Shown: positions 34,833-46,072, counted from the stretch's first letter. The stretch is 64,000 bases of DNA from Oxalobacteraceae bacterium (GCA_030698225.1 JAUYNR010000026.1:1-64000), one strand, 5' to 3'. Notes: generated by a model from the sequence alone, not told the origin. Program-made: numbers and translations.

Positions 34833-36377
34833 TTACAACTGCGGATTGAGCTTTTCCGACTTCGATTGCAGCTTGTTCAACGCCGACAGATAGGCTTTGG
34901 CAGACGCCACCACGATGTCCGGATCGGCACCCATGCCGTTGACGATGCGCCCTGCCTTGGCCAGGCGCATGGTTACCTCGCCCTGCGCTTGGGTGCCGGT
35001 GGTAATCGCATTGACTGAGAACAGCAACAGTTCGGCGCCGCTGTGCGTAATCGACTCGATCGCATTGACGGTGGCATCAACCGGGCCGTTGCCCTGCCCT
35101 TCGCAGCGGGTTTCCTTGCCATCGATCGAGAATACGACTTGCGCCACCGGCCGCTCGCCGGTTTCGGAATGCTGCGACAGCGCGACGAACCGGTAGCATT
35201 CCTTTTCATGCGATTGCTGCTCGTCCGACACCAGGGAAATGATGTCTTCGTCGAAAATATCGGATTTGCGGTCGGCCAGTTCCTTGAAGCGCGCGAACGC
35301 CGCATTGACTTCCGCTTCGGAATTGAGGCTGATGCCCAGATCGTCCAGACGCTGCTTGAATGCATTGCGCCCGGACAATTTTCCCAGAACAATCTTGTTG
35401 GCCGAAAGGCCGACATCTTCGGCGCGCATGATTTCATAGGTATCGCGCGCCTTCAGGACGCCGTCCTGATGGATGCCTGACGCGTGGGCAAACGCATTGG
35501 CGCCGACAATCGCCTTGTTCGGCTGCACCGCGAAACCGGTGATTTGCGACACCAACTTGGAAGCCGGCACGATTTGGGTCGCGTCAATGCCCACTTCGAA
35601 ATTGAAATAATCCTTGCGGGTGCGCAGCGCCATCACGACTTCTTCCAGCGCGGTGTTGCCGGCACGCTCGCCCAGGCCGTTGATCGTGCATTCGATTTGC
35701 CGCGCGCCGCCGATCATGACCCCGGCCAGCGAGTTGGCAACCGCCATGCCCAAGTCGTTATGGCAATGCACCGACCAGATTGCCTGGTCCGAATTCGGAA
35801 TCCGTTCCCGCAAGTTTTTCAGCATATTGCCGTACAGCTCAGGCACACCGTAGCCGACCGTATCGGCGAAGTTGATGGTGGTGGCGCCTTCGGCAATCAC
35901 CGCCTCCAGTATCCGGCACAGGAAATCCATGTCGGAACGGCTGCCATCTTCGGGACTGAATTCGACATCGTCGGTGAATTGCCGCGCAAAACGCACTGCC
36001 TGTTTGGCTTGCTCAAACACCTGATCCGGCGTCATCCGCAGCTTTTTTTCCATGTGCAGCGGCGAAGTTGCGATGAAGGTATGAATGCGCTTGCGCTCGG
36101 CCGGTGCCAGCGCTTCCGCTGCGCGTGCGATATCGCGTTCATTGGCGCGCGACAACGAGCACACGATGGAATCCTTGACGATACCCGAGATCGCCTTGAT
36201 CGATTCAAAGTCGCCCTCGGATGCGGCGGCAAATCCGGCCTCGATGACATCGACGCGCATACGCTCCAGTTGCTTGGCGATGCGGATCTTTTCGTCCTTG
36301 GTCATCGAGGCGCCCGGAGATTGCTCGCCATCGCGCAAGGTGGTGTCGAATATGATGATTTTTTCTGCTGCGGCCAT
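34833..36377 (-). CDS. leuA: 2-isopropylmalate synthase
   Basis: First committed step of leucine synthesis. 514 residues. The catalytic TIM barrel opens with [16 protein letters not shown], metal ligands are in [16 protein letters not shown] at about 204, and the C-terminal regulatory domain (about 390-510) binds leucine for feedback inhibition. It is downstream of pssA (29 nt) on the same strand, as in many Burkholderiales, so leuA is probably transcribed with pssA and psd and possibly with the ilv genes further up. Confidence 0.97.
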   Translation of the reverse strand: MAAAEKIIIFDTTLRDGEQSPGASMTKDEKIRIAKQLERMRVDVIEAGFAAASEGDFESIKAISGIVKDSIVCSLSRANERDIARAAEALAPAERKRIHTFIATSPLHMEKKLRMTPDQVFEQAKQAVRFARQFTDDVEFSPEDGSRSDMDFLCRILEAVIAEGATTINFADTVGYGVPELYGNMLKNLRERIPNSDQAIWSVHCHNDLGMAVANSLAGVMIGGARQIECTINGLGERAGNTALEEVVMALRTRKDYFNFEVGIDATQIVPASKLVSQITGFAVQPNKAIVGANAFAHASGIHQDGVLKARDTYEIMRAEDVGLSANKIVLGKLSGRNAFKQRLDDLGISLNSEAEVNAAFARFKELADRKSDIFDEDIISLVSDEQQSHEKECYRFVALSQHSETGERPVAQVVFSIDGKETRCEGQGNGPVDATVNAIESITHSGAELLLFSVNAITTGTQAQGEVTMRLAKAGRIVNGMGADPDIVVASAKAYLSALNKLQSKSEKLNPQL

Positions 36378-36406
36378 GCTGTGCTCCTGATTAAGACGCG
36401 AGACTT

Positions 36407-37291
36407 CTATTTGATATCGACATCATCTTCGGGCGATTCCGTTTTGGTCTGGATGATGCTGACCGGCTTGCCCTTGAACAAACGCCAGAAATACACCGCA
36501 TACCCGGACAAGCCGTACAGCACGAACAAGCCGAACAACACCTTGGGCGGATCGCTCGATACCGCAACATAGGCCAGCACGATCAGCAAAGGTGCGATGA
36601 AGGGCACGGATTTTCGGTAGTTGATGTCCTTGAAACTGTAAAACGGCACGTTCGTGACCATCGTCAGCCCGGCTGACAGCGTAATGATCCAGGCAAACCA
36701 GTTTAGATCGGCACCGGCAAAACGCAAGTCGTCCATCAGCCAGACGAAACCCGCCACCAGGGCCGCCGCCGCGGGGCTGGGCAAACCTTGGAAATAGCGC
36801 TTGTCCACCACCGTGATATTGGTATTGAAGCGCGCCAAGCGCAAGGCGGCCCCTGCGCAATAGACGAAAGCGGCCAGCCAGCCGAGTTTTCCCATCCCGC
36901 GCAATGACCACTCGTAGACCACCAGCGCGGGCGCGGCGCCAAACGACACCATGTCGGACAAGCTGTCGTACTGCGCACCGAATTCGCTCTCGGTATGCGT
37001 CAGGCGGGCGACCCGCCCATCCAGGCTGTCGAGCACCATCGCGGCAAAAATGGCAATCGACGCATGGTCGAATTTCAGGTTCATCGCCATCACGATCGCG
37101 TAGAACCCGCAAAACAGTGCGGCGGTAGTGAACGCATTGGGCAACAGATAAATGCCGCGGCGCGGCAAGCGGCGCACCGCATTCCCGTCCGCATCCAAAG
37201 TCATTCCGTGCAACAATTTCTTTTTTGCACGAAACGCTCTCGACGACAGCTTGGTGCTGCTTTTCGCTTTACGACGATTAAATATTGTCAT
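36407..37291 (-). CDS. pssA: CDP-diacylglycerol-serine O-phosphatidyltransferase
   Basis: Makes phosphatidylserine from CDP-diacylglycerol and serine, first step toward phosphatidylethanolamine. 294 residues with a basic N-terminal stretch and about eight membrane helices. The CDP-alcohol phosphotransferase motif DSLDGRVAR, then 8 residues and GAQYDSLSD, is intact at about residues 88-110. Psd, the next enzyme, is encoded 37 nt upstream. Confidence 0.95.
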   Translation of the reverse strand: MTIFNRRKAKSSTKLSSRAFRAKKKLLHGMTLDADGNAVRRLPRRGIYLLPNAFTTAALFCGFYAIVMAMNLKFDHASIAIFAAMVLDSLDGRVARLTHTESEFGAQYDSLSDMVSFGAAPALVVYEWSLRGMGKLGWLAAFVYCAGAALRLARFNTNITVVDKRYFQGLPSPAAAALVAGFVWLMDDLRFAGADLNWFAWIITLSAGLTMVTNVPFYSFKDINYRKSVPFIAPLLIVLAYVAVSSDPPKVLFGLFVLYGLSGYAVYFWRLFKGKPVSIIQTKTESPEDDVDIK

Positions 37292-37328
37292 GCAGTTCCA
37301 TTCCGGTGATGCCCAATTGCTGCGGCAA

Positions 37329-37967
37329 TCAAAATTCAGCCAAAATCGTTTCCGTCGCCGATACCTTGTCGCCTACGGCGACTTTAGGGTTTGCGGTAAG
37401 CGGCAGGTAGACATCCACGCGCGAACCGAAACGGATAAATCCATAGCGCTGACCGCGCGTCAAATTGTCTCCCGTTCTGACATAGCACAGGATCCGGCGC
37501 GCAATCAGGCCGGCCACCTGGACGCAAGTTACGATTTGACCATTCGATGCAGTGATCGTTAGCGCATTACGCTCATTTTCAATCGAAGCCTTGTCAAGGT
37601 CGGCATTAACGAACTTCCCGGGGAAATATTGTACATTCTCGATCCGGCCGTCGACCGGCGCCCGATTGGAGTGGACGTTGAACACGTTCATGAAAACACT
37701 GATTTTAAGCGCTTCACGGCCAGTGTAGGGGTCATGCGCTTTTCCCACTACAACGATACGACCATCGGCAGGAGACAACACCGCATTCGGCTGTTGCGGA
37801 ATAACCCGGGGAGGGTCGCGAAAGAATTGCAGCACGAACAAGGCAATGATCCAGAACGGGATCGAGATTGCGATTGAATATGCACTGATGATGACGGCAA
37901 CGGCAAAGGCAATCGCCAAAAACGGCCAACCTTCGCGCGCGATGATCGGATGAGGATAATTATTCAA
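37329..37967 (-). CDS. psd: Phosphatidylserine decarboxylase proenzyme
   Basis: Converts phosphatidylserine to phosphatidylethanolamine. 212 residues, the short Psd-B type. The N-terminal membrane segment ([20 protein letters not shown]) is followed by the core with [12 protein letters not shown] and [13 protein letters not shown]. The self-cleavage site that creates the pyruvoyl group is the Ser in [10 protein letters not shown] at about residue 182. The frame is open 29 codons further, but TTG 37967 has GGAG 7 nt before it and matches homologues starting NNYPHP. Confidence 0.94.
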   Translation of the reverse strand: MNNYPHPIIAREGWPFLAIAFAVAVIISAYSIAISIPFWIIALFVLQFFRDPPRVIPQQPNAVLSPADGRIVVVGKAHDPYTGREALKISVFMNVFNVHSNRAPVDGRIENVQYFPGKFVNADLDKASIENERNALTITASNGQIVTCVQVAGLIARRILCYVRTGDNLTRGQRYGFIRFGSRVDVYLPLTANPKVAVGDKVSATETILAEF

Positions 37968-38280
37968 ATAATGACTCCGGTAGCGAGACCTGTTGCCTCG
38001 TGTTGTAATTCGATTTTCAAATTGGCCGGCGGCCGTGCCAGCTTCAACTGGCATATCCGCATGCCAGCTGCGCGTCGGATGTTCATCCGTTGCTCATAAT
38101 AAATAGGGATATGAAATAGCGCACATTCTGCGCCGGCAAGTATAACGTCAATTCCGTGCGACGAGAATCGCGCTGGTTCTCTCCTGCATCGAGCACGCGC
38201 TGTTGCTGCCCGACCTGCAAGATGGGCTGGCTTTCCGCCGCCTTGCTTGTTCGAGCACCTTTGCCACCTGCTTTAACCGA
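37968..38280. other. Intergenic region between psd and the SIMPL gene
   Basis: 313 nt with no convincing gene. It probably holds the psd-pssA-leuA promoter: on the minus strand TTGACG occurs at about 38150, with TATACT overlapping it shortly after. A hypothetical minus-strand frame through here has poor codon use. Confidence 0.4.
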
Positions 38281-39018
38281 TCACTTGAACCGTATGTGCG
38301 CCACCACGCGCGTGGCCAGCGTACTTTCTCCCGGCTCGAAACTGGCCTCGGCCACCTGCGCATCCATTCTGGCCGATTTTTCCATCGTTGACGCTGCCAT
38401 ATACGGCCTTCCGGGAACATCGCCGCCGTCAAAATCAACCGTTTCGATGACGGCGTCTGCCGCATTGCGTCCCATCGCTTGGGCAATCACCTGCACCCGC
38501 GTCATCAGATTCTGGTAAGCATCGGTAATCCGGGCCGCATCGAGGCGCTTGCTCAAGGCGTCGGACAGACCGAATGTGATGCCGTTGAGCGCCAGGATGT
38601 TTTGCGCTGCTGCCACGGTGGTGGGCAATTTTTGCAGATTTTCGGTTTTCATGTCCAGATATTGCCCGACCCGCCAGCCGGTCAACTGGCGCTTGCGCAC
38701 AACATTGCCGGTTTGCGGACGCTCTTCCGCATAAACCGGATACGTGTAGTAATTACGTGATGCCAGGGTCGCCTGCGGATCCTCCTTCTTCAGAACATCC
38801 ACACCCTGTTTCATTTTCTGGTTAACCCGGGAAGCGGCCGCAGCCTTGTCCTTATCCTGCTCTTCGATGAAAAACAAGGCGCGTGCTTCATTGTTTTCGG
38901 CCCGGACTTCCCCGGCCGCAGAAACGGTTACCAGAGTGCCGCCAGTTGCAACTTGCGCAGCCATCGCCGCGCCGGAAATTGCAAGCAATAGCGATGCAGC
39001 GGTGCAGATTTTCTTCAT
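38281..39018 (-). CDS. SIMPL-domain (DUF541) periplasmic protein
   Basis: 245 residues with a signal peptide (MKKICTAASLLLAISGAAMA). SIMPL/DUF541 features: LVTVSAAGEVRAENNEARALF near the mature start, TYPVYAEERPQ with LTGWRVGQYLDMKTEN, then ITFGLSDALSK. Members are periplasmic or outer-membrane proteins such as E. coli YggE, linked to oxidative stress; molecular role unclear. ATG 39018 has GGAG 8 nt upstream. It lies 78 nt downstream of ilvC in the same direction. Confidence 0.86.
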   Translation of the reverse strand: MKKICTAASLLLAISGAAMAAQVATGGTLVTVSAAGEVRAENNEARALFFIEEQDKDKAAAASRVNQKMKQGVDVLKKEDPQATLASRNYYTYPVYAEERPQTGNVVRKRQLTGWRVGQYLDMKTENLQKLPTTVAAAQNILALNGITFGLSDALSKRLDAARITDAYQNLMTRVQVIAQAMGRNAADAVIETVDFDGGDVPGRPYMAASTMEKSARMDAQVAEASFEPGESTLATRVVAHIRFK

Positions 39019-39096
39019 GGCATTCTCCAGAAAAAAAGAGGTGTACGTCGCCGCACACCCCTTTTTTATAAACAACAATATGGATGCAAGTATTTC

Positions 39097-40143
<1,047 letters not shown>

Positions 40144-40148
40144 CTAAA

Positions 40149-40640
40149 TCAAACTTTGAGGATGCGTTCGCCGCGTCCGATGCCGGAACCGCCGGTACGG
40201 ACCGTTTCCAGGATGGCGGTACGGTCGATCGAATCTATAAACGCATCAAGCTTGCCCTTGTTGCCGGTAAGTTCAATGGTATAGGTTTTCTCGGTGACAT
40301 CGATGATGCGGCCGCGGAAAATATCCGCGGTGCGCTTCATCTCCTCCCTTTCCTTGCCTACCGCCCGCACTTTGATCAGCATCAATTCACGCTCGATATG
40401 CGCACCTTCGGTCAAATCAACTACCTTGATTACCTCGATCAGGCGATTCAAGTGCTTGGTGATTTGCTCGATGACGTCATCTGAACCGCTGGTGACGATG
40501 GTCATGCGGGACAGGGTTGCATCTTCGGTCGGCGCGACCGTCAAAGTTTCGATATTGTAACCACGTGCGGAAAACAGGCCCACCACACGCGATAAGGCAC
40601 CGGCTTCATTTTCCAGCAGTACAGAAATGATATGTCGCAT
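40149..40640 (-). CDS. ilvH: Acetolactate synthase small (regulatory) subunit
   Basis: 163 residues, as in E. coli IlvH. An N-terminal ACT domain (HIISVLLENEAGALSRVVGLFSARGYN, about residues 3-29) carries the valine-feedback site; the C-terminal domain activates the catalytic subunit. One base separates its ATG from the ilvI stop, so translation is coupled. Followed by ilvC after 35 nt. Confidence 0.97.
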   Translation of the reverse strand: MRHIISVLLENEAGALSRVVGLFSARGYNIETLTVAPTEDATLSRMTIVTSGSDDVIEQITKHLNRLIEVIKVVDLTEGAHIERELMLIKVRAVGKEREEMKRTADIFRGRIIDVTEKTYTIELTGNKGKLDAFIDSIDRTAILETVRTGGSGIGRGERILKV

Positions 40641-40641
40641 A

Positions 40642-42360
40642 TTACAGATCCTCCGAACCCAACAGCATTTCAGTCAGACCCTTGCCGGCTTTGACCATCG
40701 GCCAGACGTTCTCGGTTTGATCCGTAATGAAATTCATGAATACCAGCTTATCCTTCATCGCAAATGCATCGCGCATTGCGCCATCGACATCGCCCGGCTT
40801 TTCGATCTTCATGCCGACATGGCCGTAAGATTCGGCCAGCTTGGTGAAGTCCGGCAGCGAATCCATATATGACTCCGCATAACGCGAGCCGTAATCGATT
40901 TGCTGCCATTGACGCACCATGCCGAGAAAACGATTGTTGAGCATGATGATTTTGGGCGTCAGATGGTACTGCTTGCAGGTCGCCAGTTCCTGGATGCACA
41001 TCTGGATCGAGCCCTCACCCGTTACGCAGGCGACCGTCGCACCGGGATTGGCCATCTGTACGCCCATCGCGTAGGGCAGGCCGACACCCATCGTGCCCAG
41101 TCCGCCGGAATTGATCCAGCGCCGCGGCTTGTCGAACGGATAATATTGCGCTGCCCACATCTGGTGCTGACCCACATCGGAGGTGATGAAGGCGTCGCCG
41201 TTGGTGACTTCCCACAACTTTTGCACCACCGATTGCGGCTTGATGACTTCGGTTGAGGTCGCGTATTTCATGCACTCGCGAGCGCGCCATTCATTTACCT
41301 GTCTCCACCAGTCTGCCAGTGCGTTTGCATTTGGCTTGAGCTCGGAAGCATCGAGCTGCGCAAGGAATTCCTGCAGCACATCCTTGACGTTGCCGACAAT
41401 CGGGATATCGACCTTGACGCGCTTCGAAATCGACGAAGGATCGATATCGATATGAATGATTTTGCGCGGGTGCGAGCAAAAATGTTTTGGATTGCCGATG
41501 ACGCGATCATCGAAACGGGCACCGATGGCGATCAATACGTCGCAATGCTGCATCGACATGTTCGCTTCATAGGTGCCATGCATGCCGGGCATACCCAGGT
41601 ATTTATCGCTGGAAGCCCTGTATCCACCCAATCCCATCAGCGTGTTGGTGCAAGGGAAGCCCAGCTTGTCGACCAGTTTGTTCAGCTCGGGAGCTGCGTT
41701 GGCTAAAATCACACCACCGCCGGCATAGATCATCGGCCGCTCGGCCTGCTGCAATAATTGCACCGCCTTGCGAATCTGGCCCGAATGACCCTTGTCGACC
41801 GGCTTGTAGGAGCGCATTTCAAGCTCGCGCGGATATTCGAAGACGCACTTGTGCATCGAGATATCTTTAGGGATGTCGACCAGAACCGGGCCAGGACGAC
41901 CGGTGGTGGCGATGAAAAATGCCTTGCGTATTGTGGCAGCCAGATCCTTGACATCCTTGACCAGGAAATTATGTTTCACGCAAGGACGGGTAATACCGAC
42001 CGTATCGCATTCCTGGAACGCATCCTGCCCGATTGCGTGTGACGGCACCTGACCGGATATCACCACCATTGGAATCGAATCCATATAGGCAGTAGCCAGC
42101 CCAGTCACCGCATTGGTCACGCCTGGGCCGGAGGTGACTATGGCCACACCGATTTTTTTGGAACTGCGCGAATAAGCATCGGCGGCATGCACTGCAGCCT
42201 GCTCGTGACGCACCAGAATATGCTGAAATTTATTTTGATTGAAAATGGCGTCGTATATGTAAAGCACCGCACCACCGGGATAGCCGAAGACGTGTTCCAC
42301 ACCTTCTTCAGCCAGACAACGCACGACAATTTCCGCGCCTGTAATTTCTTCTGCACTCAT
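40642..42360 (-). CDS. ilvI: Acetolactate synthase large (catalytic) subunit
   Basis: Thiamine diphosphate enzyme, 572 residues, condenses pyruvate to acetolactate. N-terminal PYR domain with the catalytic Glu in LVRHEQAAVHAADAYSR (about residue 48), central domain with FAD-contacting segments, C-terminal PP domain with GEGSIQMCIQELATC and ThDP motif up to NNRFLGMVRQWQ. First gene of ilvI-ilvH-ilvC. It is divergent from the sigma-factor cluster; the 489-nt gap has no leader peptide rich in Ile, Val or Leu. Confidence 0.97.
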   Translation of the reverse strand: MSAEEITGAEIVVRCLAEEGVEHVFGYPGGAVLYIYDAIFNQNKFQHILVRHEQAAVHAADAYSRSSKKIGVAIVTSGPGVTNAVTGLATAYMDSIPMVVISGQVPSHAIGQDAFQECDTVGITRPCVKHNFLVKDVKDLAATIRKAFFIATTGRPGPVLVDIPKDISMHKCVFEYPRELEMRSYKPVDKGHSGQIRKAVQLLQQAERPMIYAGGGVILANAAPELNKLVDKLGFPCTNTLMGLGGYRASSDKYLGMPGMHGTYEANMSMQHCDVLIAIGARFDDRVIGNPKHFCSHPRKIIHIDIDPSSISKRVKVDIPIVGNVKDVLQEFLAQLDASELKPNANALADWWRQVNEWRARECMKYATSTEVIKPQSVVQKLWEVTNGDAFITSDVGQHQMWAAQYYPFDKPRRWINSGGLGTMGVGLPYAMGVQMANPGATVACVTGEGSIQMCIQELATCKQYHLTPKIIMLNNRFLGMVRQWQQIDYGSRYAESYMDSLPDFTKLAESYGHVGMKIEKPGDVDGAMRDAFAMKDKLVFMNFITDQTENVWPMVKAGKGLTEMLLGSEDL

Positions 42361-42849
42361 GCTTCATTCCTTTCAAGATCCATTGGAGATTGATCGGATG
42401 TTCTCTCCTGGCGAAATCATGCTGTGCAATGCGACAATCCGAGGCTTCCCTTTTTTGTGCGGTCACGTCCGTTCGTTGCATATCAGTAGACATGGTTCAA
42501 AGCAGGCGCTAAACGTCACTCGTTCAGCCAGAGTTATGTTGCGACACTATGATTTCTCACGCTTGTGGCGTGGGTTAGAACAAACAGCTTCTTAAGTAAA
42601 AGCACGTCTAATCGATGAACTGCATCATGCGCGGCACACGAATAGACCATTCACCCCGGGATTCCGAAGCGGTTGTAACGTTAATGCGTCGCACCATTTT
42701 GGTCAAGCTAATCCTGTACAAACTCGATTTTCCTCACAAATAGCCGGCACAAGCCCCTCATCTTTGCTAGGATTGGCCGGCAATTCAGAAAACGCGCCGA
42801 ATCCCGCCAGCCTTCCGATGCATGATATCCAACCGCCGTTTTTGCTGCG
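42361..42849. other. Divergent region between ilvI and the sigma-factor gene
   Basis: 489 nt, lower in GC than the genes. It must carry promoters for both directions. A small hairpin (CACGC-ttgtg-GCGTG, about 42560) is visible. I find no attenuator-like leader peptide, no dispersed element and no credible small gene. Confidence 0.5.
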
Positions 42850-43467
42850 ATGCAGTTGGAATTATCTTATTTAACGTACGAATTACCTTCCCTTCACGTG
42901 GCTACTGACAAAGAATTATCGGATTTTCTGGAGAACGCAGAGCGCCGCGCCTTCAGACACGCGGTCTATGCGGTGCGCAAAGACGAAGCTGCACTGGATA
43001 TTGTGCAGGACGCGATGATCAAGCTTGCTGAAAAATATGGGGATAAACCGGTTGCCCAGCTACCGATGCTGTTTCAGCGCATTCTGAAAAATACTATTCT
43101 GGATTTTTTCCGTCGGGAAAAAGTGCGCAATACCTGGGTTACACTTTTTTCGGCAATGCGCGGCAATACCGAGGAAGGTGAAGACTTCGATCCGCTCGAA
43201 CACCATGGAGCGGCGGGTGATACACCGGCAAGCGAATCCAGTGCTGACAGGATAGAACGCATGCAGGTGCTGAACTTGATTGATGGGGAGGTACAAAAAC
43301 TACCCGCACGTCAACGTGAAGCATTCCTTATGCGTTACTGGGAGGATATGGATATCACGGAAACCGCTATTGCGATGGGTTGCTCTGAAGGAAGTGTAAA
43401 AGCACACTGTTCAAGAGCAACGCATTCGCTCGCAACATCTTTGCGAGCCAAGGGAATACGATTATGA
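42850..43467 (+). CDS. ECF-like RNA polymerase sigma factor
   Basis: 205 residues. Region 2 (about 25-95) contains RAFRHAVYAVRKDEAALDIVQDAMIKL (residues about 33-59) and FQRILKNTILDFFRREKVR; region 4 (about 140-200) has LPARQREAFLMRYWEDMDITETAIAM and the recognition helix in GCSEGSVKAHCSRA. GTG 42898 is an alternative start. The last bases overlap the ATG of the DUF3619 gene (ATGA), the usual arrangement of a sigma factor and its membrane partner. The cluster is conserved next to ilvI in Burkholderiales; its regulon is not known to me. Confidence 0.9.
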   Translation: MQLELSYLTYELPSLHVATDKELSDFLENAERRAFRHAVYAVRKDEAALDIVQDAMIKLAEKYGDKPVAQLPMLFQRILKNTILDFFRREKVRNTWVTLFSAMRGNTEEGEDFDPLEHHGAAGDTPASESSADRIERMQVLNLIDGEVQKLPARQREAFLMRYWEDMDITETAIAMGCSEGSVKAHCSRATHSLATSLRAKGIRL

Positions 43468-43880
43468 ATACAGCAAAAGAAGCCAAAGAACTCGATTTCG
43501 CCTATAAGATCCGGCGCGCTCTGGATCAAAACATCGCGAATTTACCGGACCACACCGTGTCCAGACTGGCCGCGGCACGTAGCATTGCGTTGTCCCGCAA
43601 GAAAAAAGATGCGCCGCTGCCGGTCCCGGTCACACAGACGGCGATGGCTGGGCATGGCACAGATGGTTCGCATGCACCATTTCCATGGTTGCGGCGTATC
43701 GGCATGGTCATACCGGTGCTTGTATTAATCGGCGGACTGGTCGGCATTCATGAGTTTGAACAGCAGCAGCGAATTGCAGACACTGCAGATATCGACACTG
43801 CAATCCTGGCCGATGAGCTGCCGCCGGAAGCCTACCTGGATCACGGCTTTAACGCCTATCTGGCCAATCGCGGAGAGTAA
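43464..43880 (+). CDS. DUF3619 membrane protein, possible anti-sigma factor
   Basis: 138 residues. The cytoplasmic N-terminus (ELDFAYKIRRALDQNIANLP, then SRLAAARSIALSRKKK) is followed by one membrane helix (about 80-98, IGMVIPVLVLIGGLVGI) and a short periplasmic tail with DTAILADELPPEAYLD. That topology and the 4-nt overlap with the sigma-factor gene fit an anti-sigma factor, but no zinc-binding anti-sigma motif (HxxxCxxC) is present, so the role is inference. Confidence 0.83.
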   Translation: MNTAKEAKELDFAYKIRRALDQNIANLPDHTVSRLAAARSIALSRKKKDAPLPVPVTQTAMAGHGTDGSHAPFPWLRRIGMVIPVLVLIGGLVGIHEFEQQQRIADTADIDTAILADELPPEAYLDHGFNAYLANRGE

Positions 43881-43882
43881 AT

Positions 43883-44485
43883 ATGGGACATAAAATTACT
43901 TTCATCGCTATCGATCGCGCATGCGCATTGATTGTCCTGACGGTTGTGCTATCGCTCCCTACCTTCGGCCCGGCAGCGGCACAGAATACGGCCGCACCAT
44001 CCAGTGGTGGCGCAAAATCCGACTGGCAGGCATTAACTGCAGAGCAGCAGCAGGCACTAGAACCGCTGGCTGCCGACTGGTACCGTCTGGATTTCAGCCA
44101 CAAAAAAAAATGGCTGGAGATCGGCAATAAACTTCCATTGATGCAGCCGGAAGAACGCAGTCGGATACAAAATCGTATGCGCGAATGGATCAAGTTATCT
44201 CCGCAACAAAAATACATTGCACGCGAGAACTATTGGCTCGCAAAAAAAATCGAACCAAGTCAAAAGAATGCACACTGGCAAGAATATCAACAACTTTCCG
44301 ATGAGCAAAAAAAGCGTCTTGCGGTTACCGGCACCGGGAAAAAAAATGTGCCCGGCGTATCCATCGCACGCAAGAATAATATCGTTTTGTCTGCCAAGTC
44401 CCGAAAAATACCGCCGCAATCCGACCCAACAGACGACAAGGATTCAAGTACACTTACGCCCTCCGTGCAATCCGATAAAAAGTAA
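43883..44485 (+). CDS. DUF3106 secreted protein
   Basis: 200 residues. A signal peptide ends near PAAAQ. The mature part has repeated L-x-x-x-Q-Q motifs: LTAEQQQALEPLAADW, LSPQQKYIAREN and LSDEQKKRLA, plus a basic Ser/Pro-rich C-terminus. Similar spacing is seen in Spy/CpxP-like periplasmic proteins, so a periplasmic stress-sensing or chaperone role is possible. It starts 2 nt after the DUF3619 stop and is clearly in the same operon. Confidence 0.83.
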   Translation: MGHKITFIAIDRACALIVLTVVLSLPTFGPAAAQNTAAPSSGGAKSDWQALTAEQQQALEPLAADWYRLDFSHKKKWLEIGNKLPLMQPEERSRIQNRMREWIKLSPQQKYIARENYWLAKKIEPSQKNAHWQEYQQLSDEQKKRLAVTGTGKKNVPGVSIARKNNIVLSAKSRKIPPQSDPTDDKDSSTLTPSVQSDKK

Positions 44486-44491
44486 ACACCC

Positions 44492-44995
44492 TTGCTAAAG
44501 CCACCTGCCCTGCTTAAACGTCGTATGGTATGCATGCTGTACGAAGCCATGCTGATTTTCGGTGTTGTTTTCGTTGCAGGATGGCTATTCGACACTCTCA
44601 CGCAAAGCCGCCATGCGCTGACATTGCGGCACACGCGGCAATTCTGGCTGTTTATTGTTCTGGGCGCGTATTTTTTGTATTTCTGGATGCGTGGCGGCCA
44701 GACACTGGCAATGAAGACCTGGCATATCAAGCTTGAAGCACCGGGCACAGCCAGTGTCCCATTCGCCAAAGCGGCTTTGCGCTATCTTCTTGCATGGATG
44801 TGGTTTCTGCCGGCCATGGCACTCAATTTCGCATTGGGCCTGAAGGAATGGGAAGGCATTGGCGCTATTACGGCCGGCATGTGCCTGTGGGCGCTGACAG
44901 CAAAACTGGACAAGGATGGTCAATTTCTACATGACAAGCTTGCCGGCACCAGGCTGATCAGCTTGATTTCCACCAAAACACTTCGATCAAAATGA
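44492..44995 (+). CDS. RDD family membrane protein
   Basis: 167 residues, three to four membrane helices. RDD pattern: LKRRMVCMLYEAMLIFGVVF near the start (the usual Arg-Asp pair region is relaxed), GGQTLAMKTWHIKLE, and TAKLDKDGQFLHDKLAGTRLI at the end. TTG 44492 is chosen because homologues begin LKRR; ATG 44528 is an alternative. Function unknown; some RDD proteins act in ion transport. Last gene of the sigma-factor cluster; copy 8 of the dispersed element begins at the next base. Confidence 0.85.
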   Translation: MLKPPALLKRRMVCMLYEAMLIFGVVFVAGWLFDTLTQSRHALTLRHTRQFWLFIVLGAYFLYFWMRGGQTLAMKTWHIKLEAPGTASVPFAKAALRYLLAWMWFLPAMALNFALGLKEWEGIGAITAGMCLWALTAKLDKDGQFLHDKLAGTRLISLISTKTLRSK

Positions 44996-45065
44996 ATACC
45001 ATTGCATGTATTAATTACAAGCCTTTATTTTTATGCGGTATACCTGGTATTTTTACCTATACCCC
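44996..45065 (+). repeat. Dispersed 70-nt element, copy 8
   Basis: ATACCA at 44996, GTATTAAT at 45008, TGCGG at 45034-45038, 20 nt, ATACCCC at 45059. It directly abuts the RDD stop codon and precedes the lipase-like gene by 65 nt. Confidence 0.8.
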
Positions 45066-45130
45066 AACAATAAGACTGCGCAAGCCAAAACAGCTTTAAG
45101 CCGCGTAATTGTGATTACACCTGGTTTTCG

Positions 45131-46072
45131 ATGATTGCACGCATCACACGCGCCCTGATTTTTTTACAAATCGCCATAATCATCGGTCTGTACATCCTGC
45201 TGCGTGATTATTTCCTTATCACCAACGCACCATTGGCATGGATCTTGAGTATTAGTGCGGTCGTACTCGTACGTTTCATGTTAATCGCAAACACTTTTTT
45301 AATCGCCCATCGCTACTGCAGTGTGCTCCCGGCCGAACTTCGACTTGCCTGGAAAGCGGCTATACGCGTCGCGCTCCAAGAGTTCTGGGCCAGCGTGCTG
45401 GTCACTTCATGGCATATGCCATTCCGCGCATTTCCCGGCGCCATTGCACCAAAAGCTTCTGTCCTGCCGGTTTTGCTGATTCACGGATATGGTTGCAATA
45501 GCGGGTATTGGCACAGCATGCGCCGGCACTTGGTACAAGACCACATAAGTCACAAGACTGTCGACCTGGAGCCGCTATTGGGCGGGATCGATGACTATGC
45601 GGCCGGCATCGACAAGGCGGTGGAATATCTCTGCAGAGAAAGCGGAACAGCGCAAGTTATCATCCTGGCCCACAGCATGGGCGGCCTGGCCGCACGGGCA
45701 TATCTGCGCCGGTACGGCAGCCGCAGAATTGCGAAAATCATCACTGTTGGCACGCCGCATCACGGCACTGCACTGGCGAATATTGGCATAGGCATCAACA
45801 GTCTGCAGATGCAATGGTGCGGCGATGCGGATCACGGTCAGCCTTCGGAATGGCTGCGCGGCTTGGCCAATTCGGAAGATGCCGCCACGCGCGCACTGAT
45901 TACCTCCATCTATTCGCTGCACGACAATATAGTGGCGCCCCAGCTGTCATGCCGCCTACCCGGCGCAAAAAATATCGCAATGTCCGGAATCGGTCATATG
46001 GCCCTTGGGCTAAACCCGGCGGTGCAAGCGCTGGCGCTTGAAGAAATCAGGCTGGTAGCCGGTCGCTATTAA
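45131..46072 (+). CDS. Membrane-anchored alpha/beta hydrolase, lipase-like
   Basis: 313 residues. Two hydrophobic N-terminal helices (about 8-28 and 35-60) suggest inner-membrane anchoring. The hydrolase domain begins at about 112 with VLLIHGYGCNSGYW (oxyanion segment), nucleophile Ser in ILAHSMGGLAAR at about 183, and catalytic His in GIGHMALGL near the end. Resembles bacterial triacylglycerol lipase/esterase family members. It stands alone between the sigma-factor cluster and the convergent glmM. Confidence 0.87.
   Translation: MIARITRALIFLQIAIIIGLYILLRDYFLITNAPLAWILSISAVVLVRFMLIANTFLIAHRYCSVLPAELRLAWKAAIRVALQEFWASVLVTSWHMPFRAFPGAIAPKASVLPVLLIHGYGCNSGYWHSMRRHLVQDHISHKTVDLEPLLGGIDDYAAGIDKAVEYLCRESGTAQVIILAHSMGGLAARAYLRRYGSRRIAKIITVGTPHHGTALANIGIGINSLQMQWCGDADHGQPSEWLRGLANSEDAATRALITSIYSLHDNIVAPQLSCRLPGAKNIAMSGIGHMALGLNPAVQALALEEIRLVAGRY

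Noticed and set aside
38148-38486. 112-codon minus-strand frame
   Set aside because: Overlaps the SIMPL gene out of frame; Arg/Ser-rich composition, no ribosome site.
42308-42493. Possible leader peptide upstream of ilvI
   Set aside because: It overlaps the ilvI start and is not enriched in Ile, Val or Leu, so it is not an attenuator leader.
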